From Cerrena zonata (Eukaryota; Basidiomycota; Agaricomycetes; Polyporales; Cerrenaceae): a stretch of 64,000 nt of DNA. The stretch lies in NCBI GenBank assembly GCA_038087015.1, contig JASBNA010000008.1:434001-498000 (forward strand), in the 5' to 3' direction. The notes under the pieces are model-generated. The model was not told the DNA's origin. It saw nothing but the letters and a program-made list of their open reading frames with translations, and ran no database searches. Below, in pieces: positions 37,101-47,806 of the stretch. The position numbers were made by a program, and so were the translations under genes. Positions within the stretch are counted from its first letter, which is position 1; every line of letters starts with the position of its first letter.

Positions 37101-39000
37101 ACATTCATTGGCGACCTAGACTCTGAGCAGTTACTTGTAGCAACTGAAGAGGCCTAGCACCTACAGAAATTGTTTGAGGACAGCAACATACATTGTCTTC
37201 AAAGTCCGGAATCTGGAATTGCTACCTTGGGGTTGAATCAATGTTCTGTCGAAAATTGTTCACGATACTCACATTACGTAGCTTGAAGGTTCGCTCCATT
37301 TTGTAGTCGGGGTCCGGGACATGCGCGATGTGAAGATAGAAGTCCGACTGTCGCTGATGTGTCAAGGCGGCTCAGGGCTCAAGTTTATGGGACAGAGAGT
37401 CGGAGGAAAAGTGCCATTTTTGAATGATTAGGGATGATATAGGAACCGTCTGATGCATTCGGCGGTCTTCTCAAACAACTCAAACACCGTTGGATACCAG
37501 AAGCTCAAAACGAGAGGCTAAGAATGATTTGTAAAGGACAACACACGAGGCAGCAAATGGAACCCACAATGATGTTCACGTCGGGTAGGATGGCATTCAA
37601 TTTGCAGTATAGCAACCGCATAAATATCGTCTAGTTTAAAAGGTAATCTGCAAGATCTGTGGCATCAGTTTGGATTGTAGTGGTAACAACTCGGAGTAGA
37701 ATAGAACATACTATGTGATTGAAATATAATTTGAATTGTTGTGATGGTTGCTTGTTGTCCAGGTTCCTCAGAGCGAAACTGTGTGCCTTTGAGAAGCACC
37801 ATCCCATCACGTCGGGCATTGTCATCATCTCTGGCAAATAAATGGTATGGATCAGAATTCGGAAGAAATAAGGGGTACCACGGTGTTGATAACATCGTTG
37901 ATTTGCAGCAGAAGCTATATGCTTACCAGAGGTATATCCTGACCAGGGGACGAGCTGGCTTAATGACTACTCGTGCATGCGATCGTCCATAGGAGGGAAG
38001 TCTGCTTGCAACTAACGAAGCAGGATATCTAATGGTGTCGTGAAAGAGCGGTGGAAGGAGTCCGATTGTTCGAGCGGTGAACTAGTTAAATTATAGTGTA
38101 TTTATTAGAGAACCTATGGTGAAGTCAGTTTCTATGCAATTGTTGCAGTGACATGCTGCCAATCGAAATCTCGAAATTGGGATGAATAAATACTCACCAA
38201 GCAACACCACACCATGTCCACCGGCAAGCACACAGTCTCCAAGACAATCCTTACAAGCTTGAAAAGCACAGAATTGAATTGAACAATTTTCATTGTTGAG
38301 TGCGATGGTGGTAAACGGAGAAAGTGGCGTCACATTTGGGTGAACTTTGGAGAGCGCGCAAGGATTCGAGTCCGATCGATCCCAAATCGGCGAGGTGGTG
38401 TTTCCAGCTTTCGTTCCTATTCCTCATCGACGTCTTTCACTCTGCACATGGACTCACATTCTTTCTTATCCTTGCACTTCTATGCGACATCCAGACTCCT
38501 ATGCTCAGTCCACAGGGGCCTGACTTCTACCTTCCGCATACCCTCATGTCTCGTGTTCTTCCTACACGGACGACCTGGTCTAGGTACCTGAGCTTTGTGC
38601 CGATACTTTCAGTGTGTGATACAGCACTCCTCATCAGGCAAGTGCTCTATGTTACTTCCAACAGCCGAAGGATGCCCTTTCGGAAACATTAACTGCAGAA
38701 CATAGGCCCACATGCCTGCGACTATATAGTAAGCGTTCCTATGGCCTCCAAATCCTCGTTTGCAAAGATAGACGTACAAGTCTATTGACAATGAGGTGCG
38801 TGCACTCATTCTAGTAAGTTCTGATCTTCTATATCACGAGTTGGTAGAAGTGAAAAGGTAGACCTGATCTTTGCTAAACCTCCTTTGCGACCGACGTGTT
38901 TTCCACTATCACCTTGTCGACACATATCTGCCTTCAAGCTTCAAGTTCACGACTCCTTGAAGAATCTCCTGTGATCATAGCCCAACATCATCATCTAGCA
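34131..39000. other. Long gene-poor stretch with weak repeats
   Basis: I find no supportable gene. Minus-strand donor-like words AAGGTATGTCATCTTCC (near 36,340) and AAGGTATGTTCTTCTTCC (near 36,705), and similar AATGATTTGTGGAAGATGAC/AATGATTTGTAAAGGACAAC words near 36,325 and 37,525, suggest another diverged repeat family with intron-like segments. A GGATCC triplet repeat lies at 35,325-35,342. The longest frames (145-157 codons at 34,135-34,608 minus and 36,567-37,119 both strands) have low-complexity or unrecognised sequence. Confidence 0.45.
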
Positions 39001-39014
39001 CATAGTCTCTTATA

Positions 39015-39465
39015 TTAAGGGCTTAGTCGACGGATGAGTCTGGTCATGACACCACCGGTGGTCTCAATACCGAGAGTGAGAGAACAGATACCGAGGAGGA
39101 TGCCATTGGCCATACCCTCACTACCAGCGAAAATACCATACACATCAAGTTCCTCAAATTTGACACCGGTGAGTGATTCAGAGAAGCTGCTGCCGTTCTC
39201 GAGGCTCTTACTAATTTCAATGATACAAATCGACTGTTGGCGGGAAAGAGTCCTCATGGCTGACGCGCTTGAGCTTACCAAGAGCCTCGAGGTTCCCAAG
39301 GTGAGTGTCACCGGCAGTATCCAAGACTTCGAATACACCACCATTGATAGAAAGGAGGGACACCTCAAAGGTACCTCCATCAAGATGGTAAACAATAATT
39401 TGGCTCTTGCACTCTGGCTTCGTGTCGAGACCATATGTGCCCGCTCGAGTCTCTCAAAGACTTGA
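39015..39465 (-). pseudogene. Broken Hsp70 (BiP/Ssa-like) fragment
   Basis: The minus strand carries pieces of the Hsp70 ATPase and substrate domains in two frames. The first frame has [34 protein letters not shown] and LEALGKLKR. After a frame change come [22 protein letters not shown] and LTLGIETTGGVMTRLI. Family members have more residues between GDTHLG and the LKR helix and between FEEL and the YG..A segment, so internal deletions are present as well as a frameshift. A functional chaperone is not possible. The plus-strand frame at 39,034-39,465 is its shadow. Confidence 0.8.
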
Positions 39466-41182
39466 GTCTAGAATCCACTTATTTCGATGTTGGTGTGATG
39501 TATGACCCAGACAACGAGTGTCATTGAAACAAATACTATAATGTTTGCTCGCTTCCCACAGACAAAGAAGAGCTTCGATGACTAGGTTTGTTCAATACCA
39601 TCACTGATGATCTAATTTCAATCCAGACTGTCAGCACCAAATGTCATGGACAAGTATATGTTGTGGGGTTCAGAAGGCCGCCGTTGACCTAGGTTGTAGA
39701 AGGTAGCTACTTGCTGTTGACCATGTTCATCTAATTTGCAGTGAAGCGAATGACTCTCTTTTGTTTTGATGAACACATTCTTTGGGCATTACCTGGACTA
39801 TGCGCTACTCGGGAAAATGTTTGGCTATATATGCGAATATATTTTATTGATTACCTCCATTTGAGATTGTAATGTCTCTTTGTAAATGATCGGGAAAACA
39901 CTCATATTGTGCCTAGACATCAGACACTTGGATGTCTGCAATTCAAATGATCTCTATGTCATGATGGTTACTCCCGATGCCAATACAGATGTCGACGCCG
40001 CTCTGGCATGGCTCTGGCTATTTTCTTCTGACTCTAGACGTCTCTCGACATGGATGGAGATTCATTCGTTCTTTTCCGAGTCTACACTAATAACTTTGCA
40101 ACTATGATATCAAGCGGTTGTCACTTGCCATCAGCCGGCAGTGAGTATCATAGTGTCTTACCTTGTAGGATTCCGTTAATTGTTTATCACTAGTGAATCA
40201 ATATTTCAGATCAGAATGTCTCTGATGGAGCGATTCTCATATGCATGTTCTTCTCAAGACGAGTGTATTCTGTTCCAACCGTTCGGCCCAGCTGCTGTAC
40301 ACGATCTCTGAGTCAGAGACAAAGTGTGAGTATGAAAGATGTGGGATTAGAGGACATTTACGCTGGGTCTTTACTAGTCCAGATCTGATTGCGAATTCTG
40401 GTCGAAAGTCAAGACTTGAATATAATATTGTAAATAAAATTTCAGGTTGAGGGTAAATAAATGTCAGTTGGAAAGCCTGAGTCACTGATAGTATGTCAAT
40501 TTTTTTCAGTTCTTTCAGACAGCTGCAGTGTGTAGTTGGAGATTTTGAAAATAGCAAACCAAAGAAATTCGAAAGTGATCGAGAATGATTGCCACTTGCG
40601 GTATACAATTAGATGCCTGCTATGGACATTCCGGCTCCAATCATCGAGTCGCTCTCACTGATCCCGCCATGTTGCTTTCTCGTGCTCTCAGTCCTTTATG
40701 GTCATTTGAGGCATATCCGAGTCCTTTCCTGTCGCTTCAATTTGGGTGTTACCGATATGTTGTAAAAAAAAATATGTGAGATATTTCGGATCATGGTTCT
40801 AAACACCAGCCTACTTGTATTCAACTCATTCCGGCTACTCATCTCTGTCTCCGTCCCACAGTAAATCTGGACAAATTCACCATACAATGTTCACACTCAC
40901 CTGTGCTCTGCCAATCATTCTATCATTTGGAGTTTTGATGGTAGTTCACTGCCCCATCGCATATCCTTGTAGCTATTTTCTCACAATATTCTTGTGATTG
41001 CCTCACTTGCAGGCTGTTTGAGGTTTTTGAAATTTACTAAAATACTCAATTCCGAGACTATGCTCCAAATCATCTGTCCTTACTCTCGGAGCATGCAAGA
41101 ACCTTTACACTCATCGCAAACACCTGTGAACTATAAATAAAGTGTCTGTCTCAGTCTGGAATATAATTTCTCAGTATCATCT
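39466..41182. other. Intergenic, no supported gene
   Basis: I see short frames of 60-74 codons on the plus strand (for example 39,886-40,107 and 40,815-40,997) without recognisable motifs or consistent splicing. The stretch is AT-richer than the flanks. Confidence 0.4.
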
Positions 41183-41871
41183 ATGTCAAGCATTGAAGAC
41201 TTGAAGTTGGTTCAGCATGCGCTCAGACCTTTCCAGGACTGTGTTGAGGGTGACATGCTGCTGCGTGAGTTAATCACCATCTGCCCCTCCTATCCCACTC
41301 ATATTCCAAATAGTCTTAAGAATAGCCCCAATGGGACCACCTGGGATCAATGTCACCAACCGTATGGCATGGCGGACATATGTCCGAAACGGATTGGAGA
41401 GAAATTACTGTCAGTACTGATTTGTCATTGATTGTCTTGACAGGCCGCTTACCACAATTCTTCACACTATTTATAGGTGTTACCGCTGGTCGGACAGTGA
41501 AAGTCCCATGGAAACACCTCTTCCGAGGAGTACTCCGGGACGGTGTTCTGTTGGTCGGATACCCCCTTGCATGCTCTTTTCGTGACCCAAGTGCGCTTAC
41601 AAAGGCAGACCTTTGGACCTTGGTTTGTGCCGTTTATGAGGGAATCTGTCATTTTCAGAAGATCAGTGATGGTGAACGTGAGGCACTGATCAGTGCATGG
41701 GAATCAGGAGTGAAGCAAGGGATTTACAAATCAATCCCAAAACGCAAGCGACGTTGCGACGTTGATGAGTACAGGGGACGGCATCTGGATGCCAAGACGG
41801 GACGGAAGAAGAAGGGAGGCTGGATCCACAGCGATGCAATGGTGCCTGATGGATGGGATGAGAGAAATTGA
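41183..41871 (+). CDS. Hypothetical basic protein, three exons
   Basis: Best model: exons 41,183-41,264, 41,314-41,409 and 41,477-41,871, giving 190 aa. The introns are 49 and 67 nt with GTGAGT and GTCAGT donors and close the frame. A 34-nt version of intron 2 (acceptor at 41,443) also keeps frame but is very short. The middle reads TVKVPWKHLFRGVLRDG then VGYPLACSF and LTKADLWTLVCAVYEG. The end is strongly basic (KRKRR, GRKKKGG). The VPW..L...GYP pattern reminds me of dispersed hypothetical proteins of Agaricomycetes; I cannot name a function. The basic tail fits a nucleic-acid or nuclear role, but that is a guess. Confidence 0.5.
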
Positions 41872-42745
41872 ATTATATTTTCGTATGGCTTTTCGTGGTC
41901 AGGTTTCCTGAACATGTAGAGCGGAAATCAAAATAATATTCAGGTTTTGTTCATCGGGTTAGTGAGCAGATAATAGGACTATACCGTTGCTTGGAGAGGT
42001 GGCATGCATTAATAATTTGAATGTCACAGTCGATGGGCGCAACAGGTGAGCCTGTGGTTATGGTGGCCAATTGCATAGCATAAACGATCGCAGCGTAGCA
42101 ACGGAAGGAGGTCCAAGTGTGCTTGCGCGTCTGACAATGCAGCCGGTCCGGTCTGCAACTGCACAAGTAGGTCGCCCTTCTTCCCGTCAACTTCTGAACC
42201 TTTAGACGCCTTGATTTTCTACCTCCACCATCTTGTATCCCCTATCTCTTGTGCTCCTCATCCTTTCTGTCGCTCTTGACAAGGGCTTGCCATGTAGCCC
42301 ATATTTTTGAGACATATTTTTATTTATTTGTGTCGAGTCTGGTATGTTGATTTATTTATCTTTATACTATGTACGACACTTACCCACTCACAAGAACATC
42401 AAGATATCATTTGCTCTCCCCTAATGTCGAAAGTGACATTGCAGGTGATGCAAGACCTTTGTTTCAAGCACCCCATCGCTTTGGAGAGTGTCTGCACAAT
42501 CCTCGTCCCGCCGGTCCAATGTCCTGGTCAAGGAGGTTAACGGTGTAAGGTTGTTATGTTTCGATCCAAGTATGTGGATCGTTTTCTCACATATGACATA
42601 TTTGTTTCTGATAGAAACGTGCATGTGCCCTAAGCCGATATCATGGAAAGCATCCACATCGGCCTATACAGTGACCGCCTTGTCAACAACACCGTCACAG
42701 CTTGCCTCCTGGCAATGCGATTAGACACTATCAAGTAATTTCCGT
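41872..42745. other. Intergenic, nothing supported
   Basis: Frames are up to 79 codons and overlap on both strands. I see no motif or repeat I can support. Confidence 0.4.
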
Positions 42746-43790
42746 AATGCAGAGTCGACTGTATATTTTGGCTTCCGGTGAGCAATGTTTTTTTGAGCTA
42801 TACAGTGGAGCCAAACTGATGCACAGTTATCCGGCAGCATGCAGTTTTTCATCCTAGAGCAACCGATTGAAGATCCATGATCCAGGTCTATCAGGCGAAC
42901 AATATCTCAGGAAGAGTCCGATGGGAGTGTGTTGGTGAATTGAGTTGTCGCCTAGTTACTACTCACCCTGACAAGGTACGCAGACGTCTATGTCACTGTC
43001 TTTGCCTCCGTCTCATACCTACTTGGTATGTTCGTTCCCCACAGACTCTGGCCTCAATATTTCCAGAACTGTCTCGATGTGGTACTCGTCCTGAGGTGTC
43101 AGTATACTCAAATACCCTCGGATGACTCGAACATGACTGAATCCAACTCCAATCCCACTACACCTTTCAACTCGACAACGCCCTATTTTTACCCCACCGC
43201 CTCAGTCTCGCTTTCTTGGTTTCATCAAAGTACTTTGGGACCGACTGCTTGATCGGACGTCTGGCGAGATACTGGGTGATTGAGGGGTGGCCCATTTCTT
43301 CCGTTTGCATCTATTCTGTGGGGATCGACTGTATATTTTGGCTTCCGGTGAGTGAGGTCATTTTTGAGCTACAAAGTGGAGTTAAGCTGACATGTTTTCG
43401 TCGAGTACACGTGGTTTTTGTTTTAGAGCAGGTACGATTTGAATCGGCTCAAGTCACCGTATTTGTATTTTCTATTCCGGTGAGGTACGCATATGTGTAT
43501 ACTGCCTTCTTACCCCCATCTGCTATCCACTCACATCTTATATAGGCTCAACCTCGACCTCGATCCTGCAAGAGCTCGTATAGTGCTCGTCCTGAGCTCT
43601 GCGGTATTTTCAGCACACTTGAATATACTCGGATGGCTCAGCCATGAATACATACATCTGCCTTCCCCTTCGATTTCCCTATGCATTTTGACTCCACCGG
43701 CGCATCTCATACTGAAGTCTTGGTCTCTTGGTTTATCAGAGCTCTTTTGGAACTGACCGCTTTGGGGGGTGAGATACCTTTTTTATGAGG
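42746..43790 (+). repeat. Pair of diverged direct repeats, about 570 bp apart
   Basis: The word TCGACTGTATATTTTGGCTT followed by CCGGTGAG occurs at 42,754 and again at 43,324. Each is followed by a GAGCTA.ACAGTGGAG.. word, and further on by TACGCA near 42,980 and 43,490 and by CTCGTCCTGAG near 43,086 and 43,586. The CCGGTGAG site looks like a splice donor. Frames differ between the copies, so this is a decayed duplication and not a gene pair I can annotate. Confidence 0.55.
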
Positions 43791-43955
43791 AAATTGAGGG
43801 GTGCTGGTAAGTCCATGTTTCTGTCCCTCATGAAATATCCAATTTCTCATCTCCTAGTCATTCAAACTGGGTATCTACTCCCAACAATGACTCTTCTCTC
43901 CTTAGCTCCTACACATAATTTGACTCCCACCCGTCCGGCGCTGGAGGTTTCGTGA

Positions 43956-44414
43956 CTCTCAATCCTCGGCAAAGCTACCAGCACTTCCCATCAATCTTTC
44001 GAATGTACCTCCCCCTCCACCGAAACGCAAGTCTGCATTCCTGAACTATCTCGCCTTGCTTCCCCGTCCTCCAGCAAGGTTGCCGCACATCAAGCATTGT
44101 TCACACAACCAAATGCAAGCTCGACCAGTCAGGCATCCACGAGCGGCGCGCCTTCATCAGCTGCTACCTCTATAGTCTACCCGTTGCAGGAGATCAACGA
44201 CCCGTTTAGTTCACTATCAGGTCAACAGCCCGATGGACTCTCTGTTGAACCTGGCCTTCCACCCAACAATTCAACCGTTACTCGCTTGGCTGCTTACTTT
44301 ATTGCAGTTGCAAATGACACAACGTTGCAACAGACTCGTAGGCGGCCCGCCTACATGGAAGCGGTTCTGCTACGATCATTTTTCAGACTCTTTCCCTTTC
44401 GATACAGGTATTGA
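43956..44414 (+). other. Ser/Thr-rich open frame, possible gene remnant
   Basis: An uninterrupted frame of 152 codons follows a TGA at 43,953. It is rich in Ser, Thr and Ala (ASSTSQASTSGAPSSAATS) and has no start I trust at its 5' end. Near 44,345 another frame reads PTWKRFCYDHFSDSFPFDTG and looks more like real protein, which hints at a missed intron or frameshift. I recognise no family. Confidence 0.25.
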
Positions 44415-44764
44415 CTCTAATTTTCTGGGTACCATCTGTACCGCCGTACGATGATTCAAGTCTACTCATCGCAACTGCTGTTTACTACACCGGATAGTGG
44501 TCGAGACTTGTCCGTTTTTTGCGGGAGGGTCAAATGTGAACACGAGGAGATGGATTATTTGGACCCTTCACCCTTCACAGGTCCCTCTGCAATGTGTCGT
44601 GTAAGCATGCTCGTTCCGAGGTTCATGGGACTTTTGCAAAGACTGGATGTATTAGATAGCGTGAATAAAATGGTGTTTTGTGCGACGACTGCGACTGACG
44701 AGTGACCGTGTCTTGTACGAACTCTGGCGATACCTCATATCTTCCAGTACGAGTATGAACATGC

Positions 44765-44822
44765 TGTGTATTCTAATCTGTATACACTGTGTATTCTACT
44801 CTGTATTCTACTCTGTATATAG
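44765..44822 (+). repeat. Imperfect TCTGTATTCTAC minisatellite
   Basis: Words of the type CTGTGTATTCTACTCTGTAT recur about four times in 58 bp, 160 bp upstream of the left edge of duplication copy B. Confidence 0.6.
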
Positions 44823-44979
44823 TGTCTAGTCTTCGCTTTCAATCACCAGACAGCTGCAAACAGCACCGCTCCAGCCAAAGAGCAACCTCAAAAAATATAT
44901 TGCACTCGCTGTATAGTCTCTATAGTGACCGGAGACGTTCCCAAGGACAAAGGACGCATTCTACCCAGAAATCATCAAT

Positions 44980-45942
44980 CTATTTATTCAATCGTCCGGC
45001 TGCGGGTGGAATAGTACCGAGAATGGTGCAATCTCATGCAGTCACCTACCTACCGAGGACATCGCGACCTACGCAGCCGCTCTCAGTGAATTCAGACCAC
45101 CTCCAGTCAACTCGTACAATCTCTGGATGCAATTTCTCTGGCAATCCGAAGGCAATACCGAATTCGGTACCGGCGCAGGCGCAGTCAGCGGCGCTGTAAC
45201 CAAATTCCAAAACTATGCGACCATGTTGACACACTGTACCCTGCAATTCTACAACCTCACCATCGACTACAACAACGGCAAATATTTCCTTGTCGACAAG
45301 GAGCTCACCAACACCGGGCTTTCCGATGGGCTCGCAGGGCCTACTCGCCTTGGACACTTTTCCTCTTATTTAATCTCAAACGTCGAAGGCCATGCGTTCA
45401 CCGATAACTCGACCGATGAACTCATGGCATTCCTTCAACAGGACCTGGCACGGCTGGCACTAGGCTCTGCCGCATTCATCACCAACATAAACAGCGATAC
45501 TCTCATGCAGAGTGTTTTGGGGAGCATCATCGTGGGGAGATACCCCTTCTGGCCCGTCTTCATATTCCTCGCCCTGTTGTACATGCATGCAACCTTGGCC
45601 CTCGTTCTTTTCATACAGACTGTTATGACGACACCGACCGAGGTCCTCTCGCTATCCGAGGTAGATGGTCTCGGCGATGGCGAAAAGAAGCAGGTATCGA
45701 TGCTGGAGTTGACGCAGATGCGACTTCGTGGACCATTGCCTCTCGTCGCAGCACTCTTCCCTCCTGCACGTCCCGATGTCAGTCAAGCGGCTTTGTCGAT
45801 CGAGACAACCGAGCTGGATTTGTTCTGCGAGAAGCCGGGCGATGAGCGTGTCCGGGCTGGTCTGCAATCTGATGAAGCGAATGGGTCTCTTAGGTTCCGC
45901 GTATTCCGGAAGTCGGAAGAGGAGATCACTAAGTCAGATTGA
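44980..45942 (+). pseudogene. 5'-truncated copy of membrane gene 3
   Basis: This is the 3' part of the last exon of member 3, starting at the IQSSGCGWN segment of the ectodomain. Over the shared 271 codons I count about seven amino-acid differences (for example N for D, H for N, Q for E), and the frame stays open to the TGA at 45,940. It lacks the four N-terminal membrane segments and half of the ectodomain, and no family-like exon lies upstream. An ATG at 45,127 could start a shorter protein with one membrane segment, so a reduced product is possible but unproven. Confidence 0.85.
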
Positions 45943-46783
45943 GTATGTAGTTCACGGACGTTCTAGTTAATTTGTAGCGCTTTACCTCTCTAGTAGTTAT
46001 CTCTAAACTTCTTGGCTCAAATCGCACCCTCGCTTCAACTAGAAAAGTTTTTAAGTATTGAAAACACCTGCTGGAGTTATATGCAACGTATACTCGGACA
46101 AATCAACAATCACACACCTTGATATGCAAGTGACATACAGAAATGATACCTTGACACTCAGTAGTTGTCACACTTGTAGAGAGACGAAATAGATATCAAA
46201 CTTGGTTCATCAGATTCATGTGACACCTTTCGAGTTGCACTCAAGTATTGCTTTGTTCGCGGGCTATATAAGCATTATGCTCTCGTCGTCTCGGGTCGTT
46301 TATTGCAGACGTGCAAGTGTCATGGCGGACGTATTCTCGTAGCATCTGTGCAAACACGACCGCCGTCAGGTGTACGAGTGCGGAGGATGGGGATAACCCG
46401 ATGAAAGATCTCGTACTCCGGATATGGTTGTGAATGACAGACGAGGCTGGATCCGAGGACATGGGTTCCTATTCTTGGGACAGTGTGTCCCCTGCTTGCA
46501 GTCGTGTGCGACGTGTGATGTGTGAATAGCTCAGAGCCTCAGATACGAGTGTCCAAGTTTAGTCATGAAGACAACCTAAGAGCATATTGTGAGTACTGAG
46601 AAATAAGTGAAGGATTTTTGAGTGAGGTGAGTTGTTGAAGAAGTATTCAGTACCGAGTTCTAATTCAGATCATTTGCGTCAGAACGTTAAATTTCAGTAT
46701 TAGATCGAACAGAGAGTAAGAGTACAAGGGATGCATCAATAAATATGATGCAAAGTAAACTGTGAAATACTAGACGAAAGCTA
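45943..46783. other. Convergent intergenic region, copy B
   Basis: Counterpart of 31,172-31,984, here 841 bp. It has an extra stretch near 46,320 and altered spacing near 46,480-46,600. No gene is seen. Confidence 0.6.
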
Positions 46784-47580
46784 TCACGGCTCTGCTGTTG
46801 TCGGAGCAGCTAGGTCCTTCTTCTGCCTTCGTCGGACACGGCTTCGAGCAGCCTTCGACAGTCTCCGTACAGCAGGTTGTTGGTAGCTAAAACAGCCCTC
46901 AGTTATTGTTTTGAAAGATAATATATACACAAATAATACCTGGCACCCATCCCCTGTAGTTCTGGATGGCATTTCCGACTGAGGGTGATCTTCATGTACG
47001 CGACATGTCGCATTTTCAAGCTGTTCCGTGTAAATCAATACGATATCCACAATAAGTGATATTATAACATACTGATTCTTTCCACTCAATGCGTTAGAAA
47101 GTGACTGCTGCCTCTCAGCTTCCGCACCAACCGGTTCTACACTGGCTTCATCGGAGAGTGTACCAAATTCATTGTATTGGTGGAGACCAGTTAGTGAGTT
47201 CCGTTCGGCCTCATCAGCCGATAACGTCTTGAGGTATTCGCGTTTGATGATTTCGGCTACAGAGACAAGTCTAGGAATGGTGGTCATAGAAGTTGGCATC
47301 CGTTCGCGTTCGCGTTCTGGTTTCGTAGAAGTACCTGGTTCATCTTGTGGTGGTTGTTCCGGATCGGGGGTGTTCTGCTGCTGCGGTTTAGGTGCTGGTA
47401 GCGTGTGTAAGGTTATGGGACGATCAGGATTTTCCTGGCATATGCATTTGTATCAGATAATAATATGATTCCAGGTGGATTAAGACGTACTTGCAAGAAG
47501 CTGAGAGCGAACTCGATCCAGGACTGCATCTTGCCCTGTTGAGTTATACGAATTTCATGGGGCACCAGCGATTCGTCCAT
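46784..47580 (-). CDS. Alba-domain protein, RNase P/MRP p25-like, copy B
   Basis: Minus-strand exons are 47,580-47,491, 47,434-47,073, 47,020-46,940 and 46,886-46,784 (211 aa, one codon shorter than copy A). All splice sites used in copy A are present, and the intron 1 acceptor is CAG here where copy A has TAG. Most exonic differences are synonymous, for example the codons for QQPAV and RRL in the tail, which supports the frame and suggests that both copies were under constraint after duplication. The motifs are as in copy A (GKMQSWIEFALSFLQ, PRLVSVAEIIKREYLKTL, basic C-terminus). It is divergent from the complete E2 gene. Confidence 0.82.
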
Positions 47581-47806
47581 TGATTTTCCGGGTTAGTTAT
47601 GTTACAAATTGAAGATGCTGAAGGTAGTAGTCACGGTACAAGTCCAGTTCCAGTTTTGTGGCGCTCCGAGCGCGAGCAGTTCCAGTCGCGTGCACGTGGA
47701 CGGAAATGATCGAGATTACGTAACACGCGGTACCATTAGCCCTGGCCGACTATGCCCAGTAAGAGCAACATACCACTTTACCTTACACCAGCAAGTCACT
47801 TGAACC
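47581..47806. promoter_or_regulatory. Divergent Alba/E2 promoter, copy B
   Basis: This 226-bp gap lies between the Alba start (leftward) and the E2 start (rightward). CACGTG at 47,693-47,698 and TTACGTAA at 47,716-47,723 are kept from copy A. Shared control of the two genes is an inference. Confidence 0.5.

Noticed and set aside
36567..37119. Overlapping 145- and 157-codon frames on both strands
   Set aside because: No recognisable motif, intron-like signals interrupt them, and nearby diverged repeats make chance frames likely.
39034..39465. 143-codon plus-strand frame
   Set aside because: It is the antisense shadow of the Hsp70 remnant, which explains its length.
41410..41443. 34-nt intron in the hypothetical gene at 41,183
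   Set aside because: It keeps frame but is shorter than every other intron in the window; the 67-nt alternative also keeps frame.
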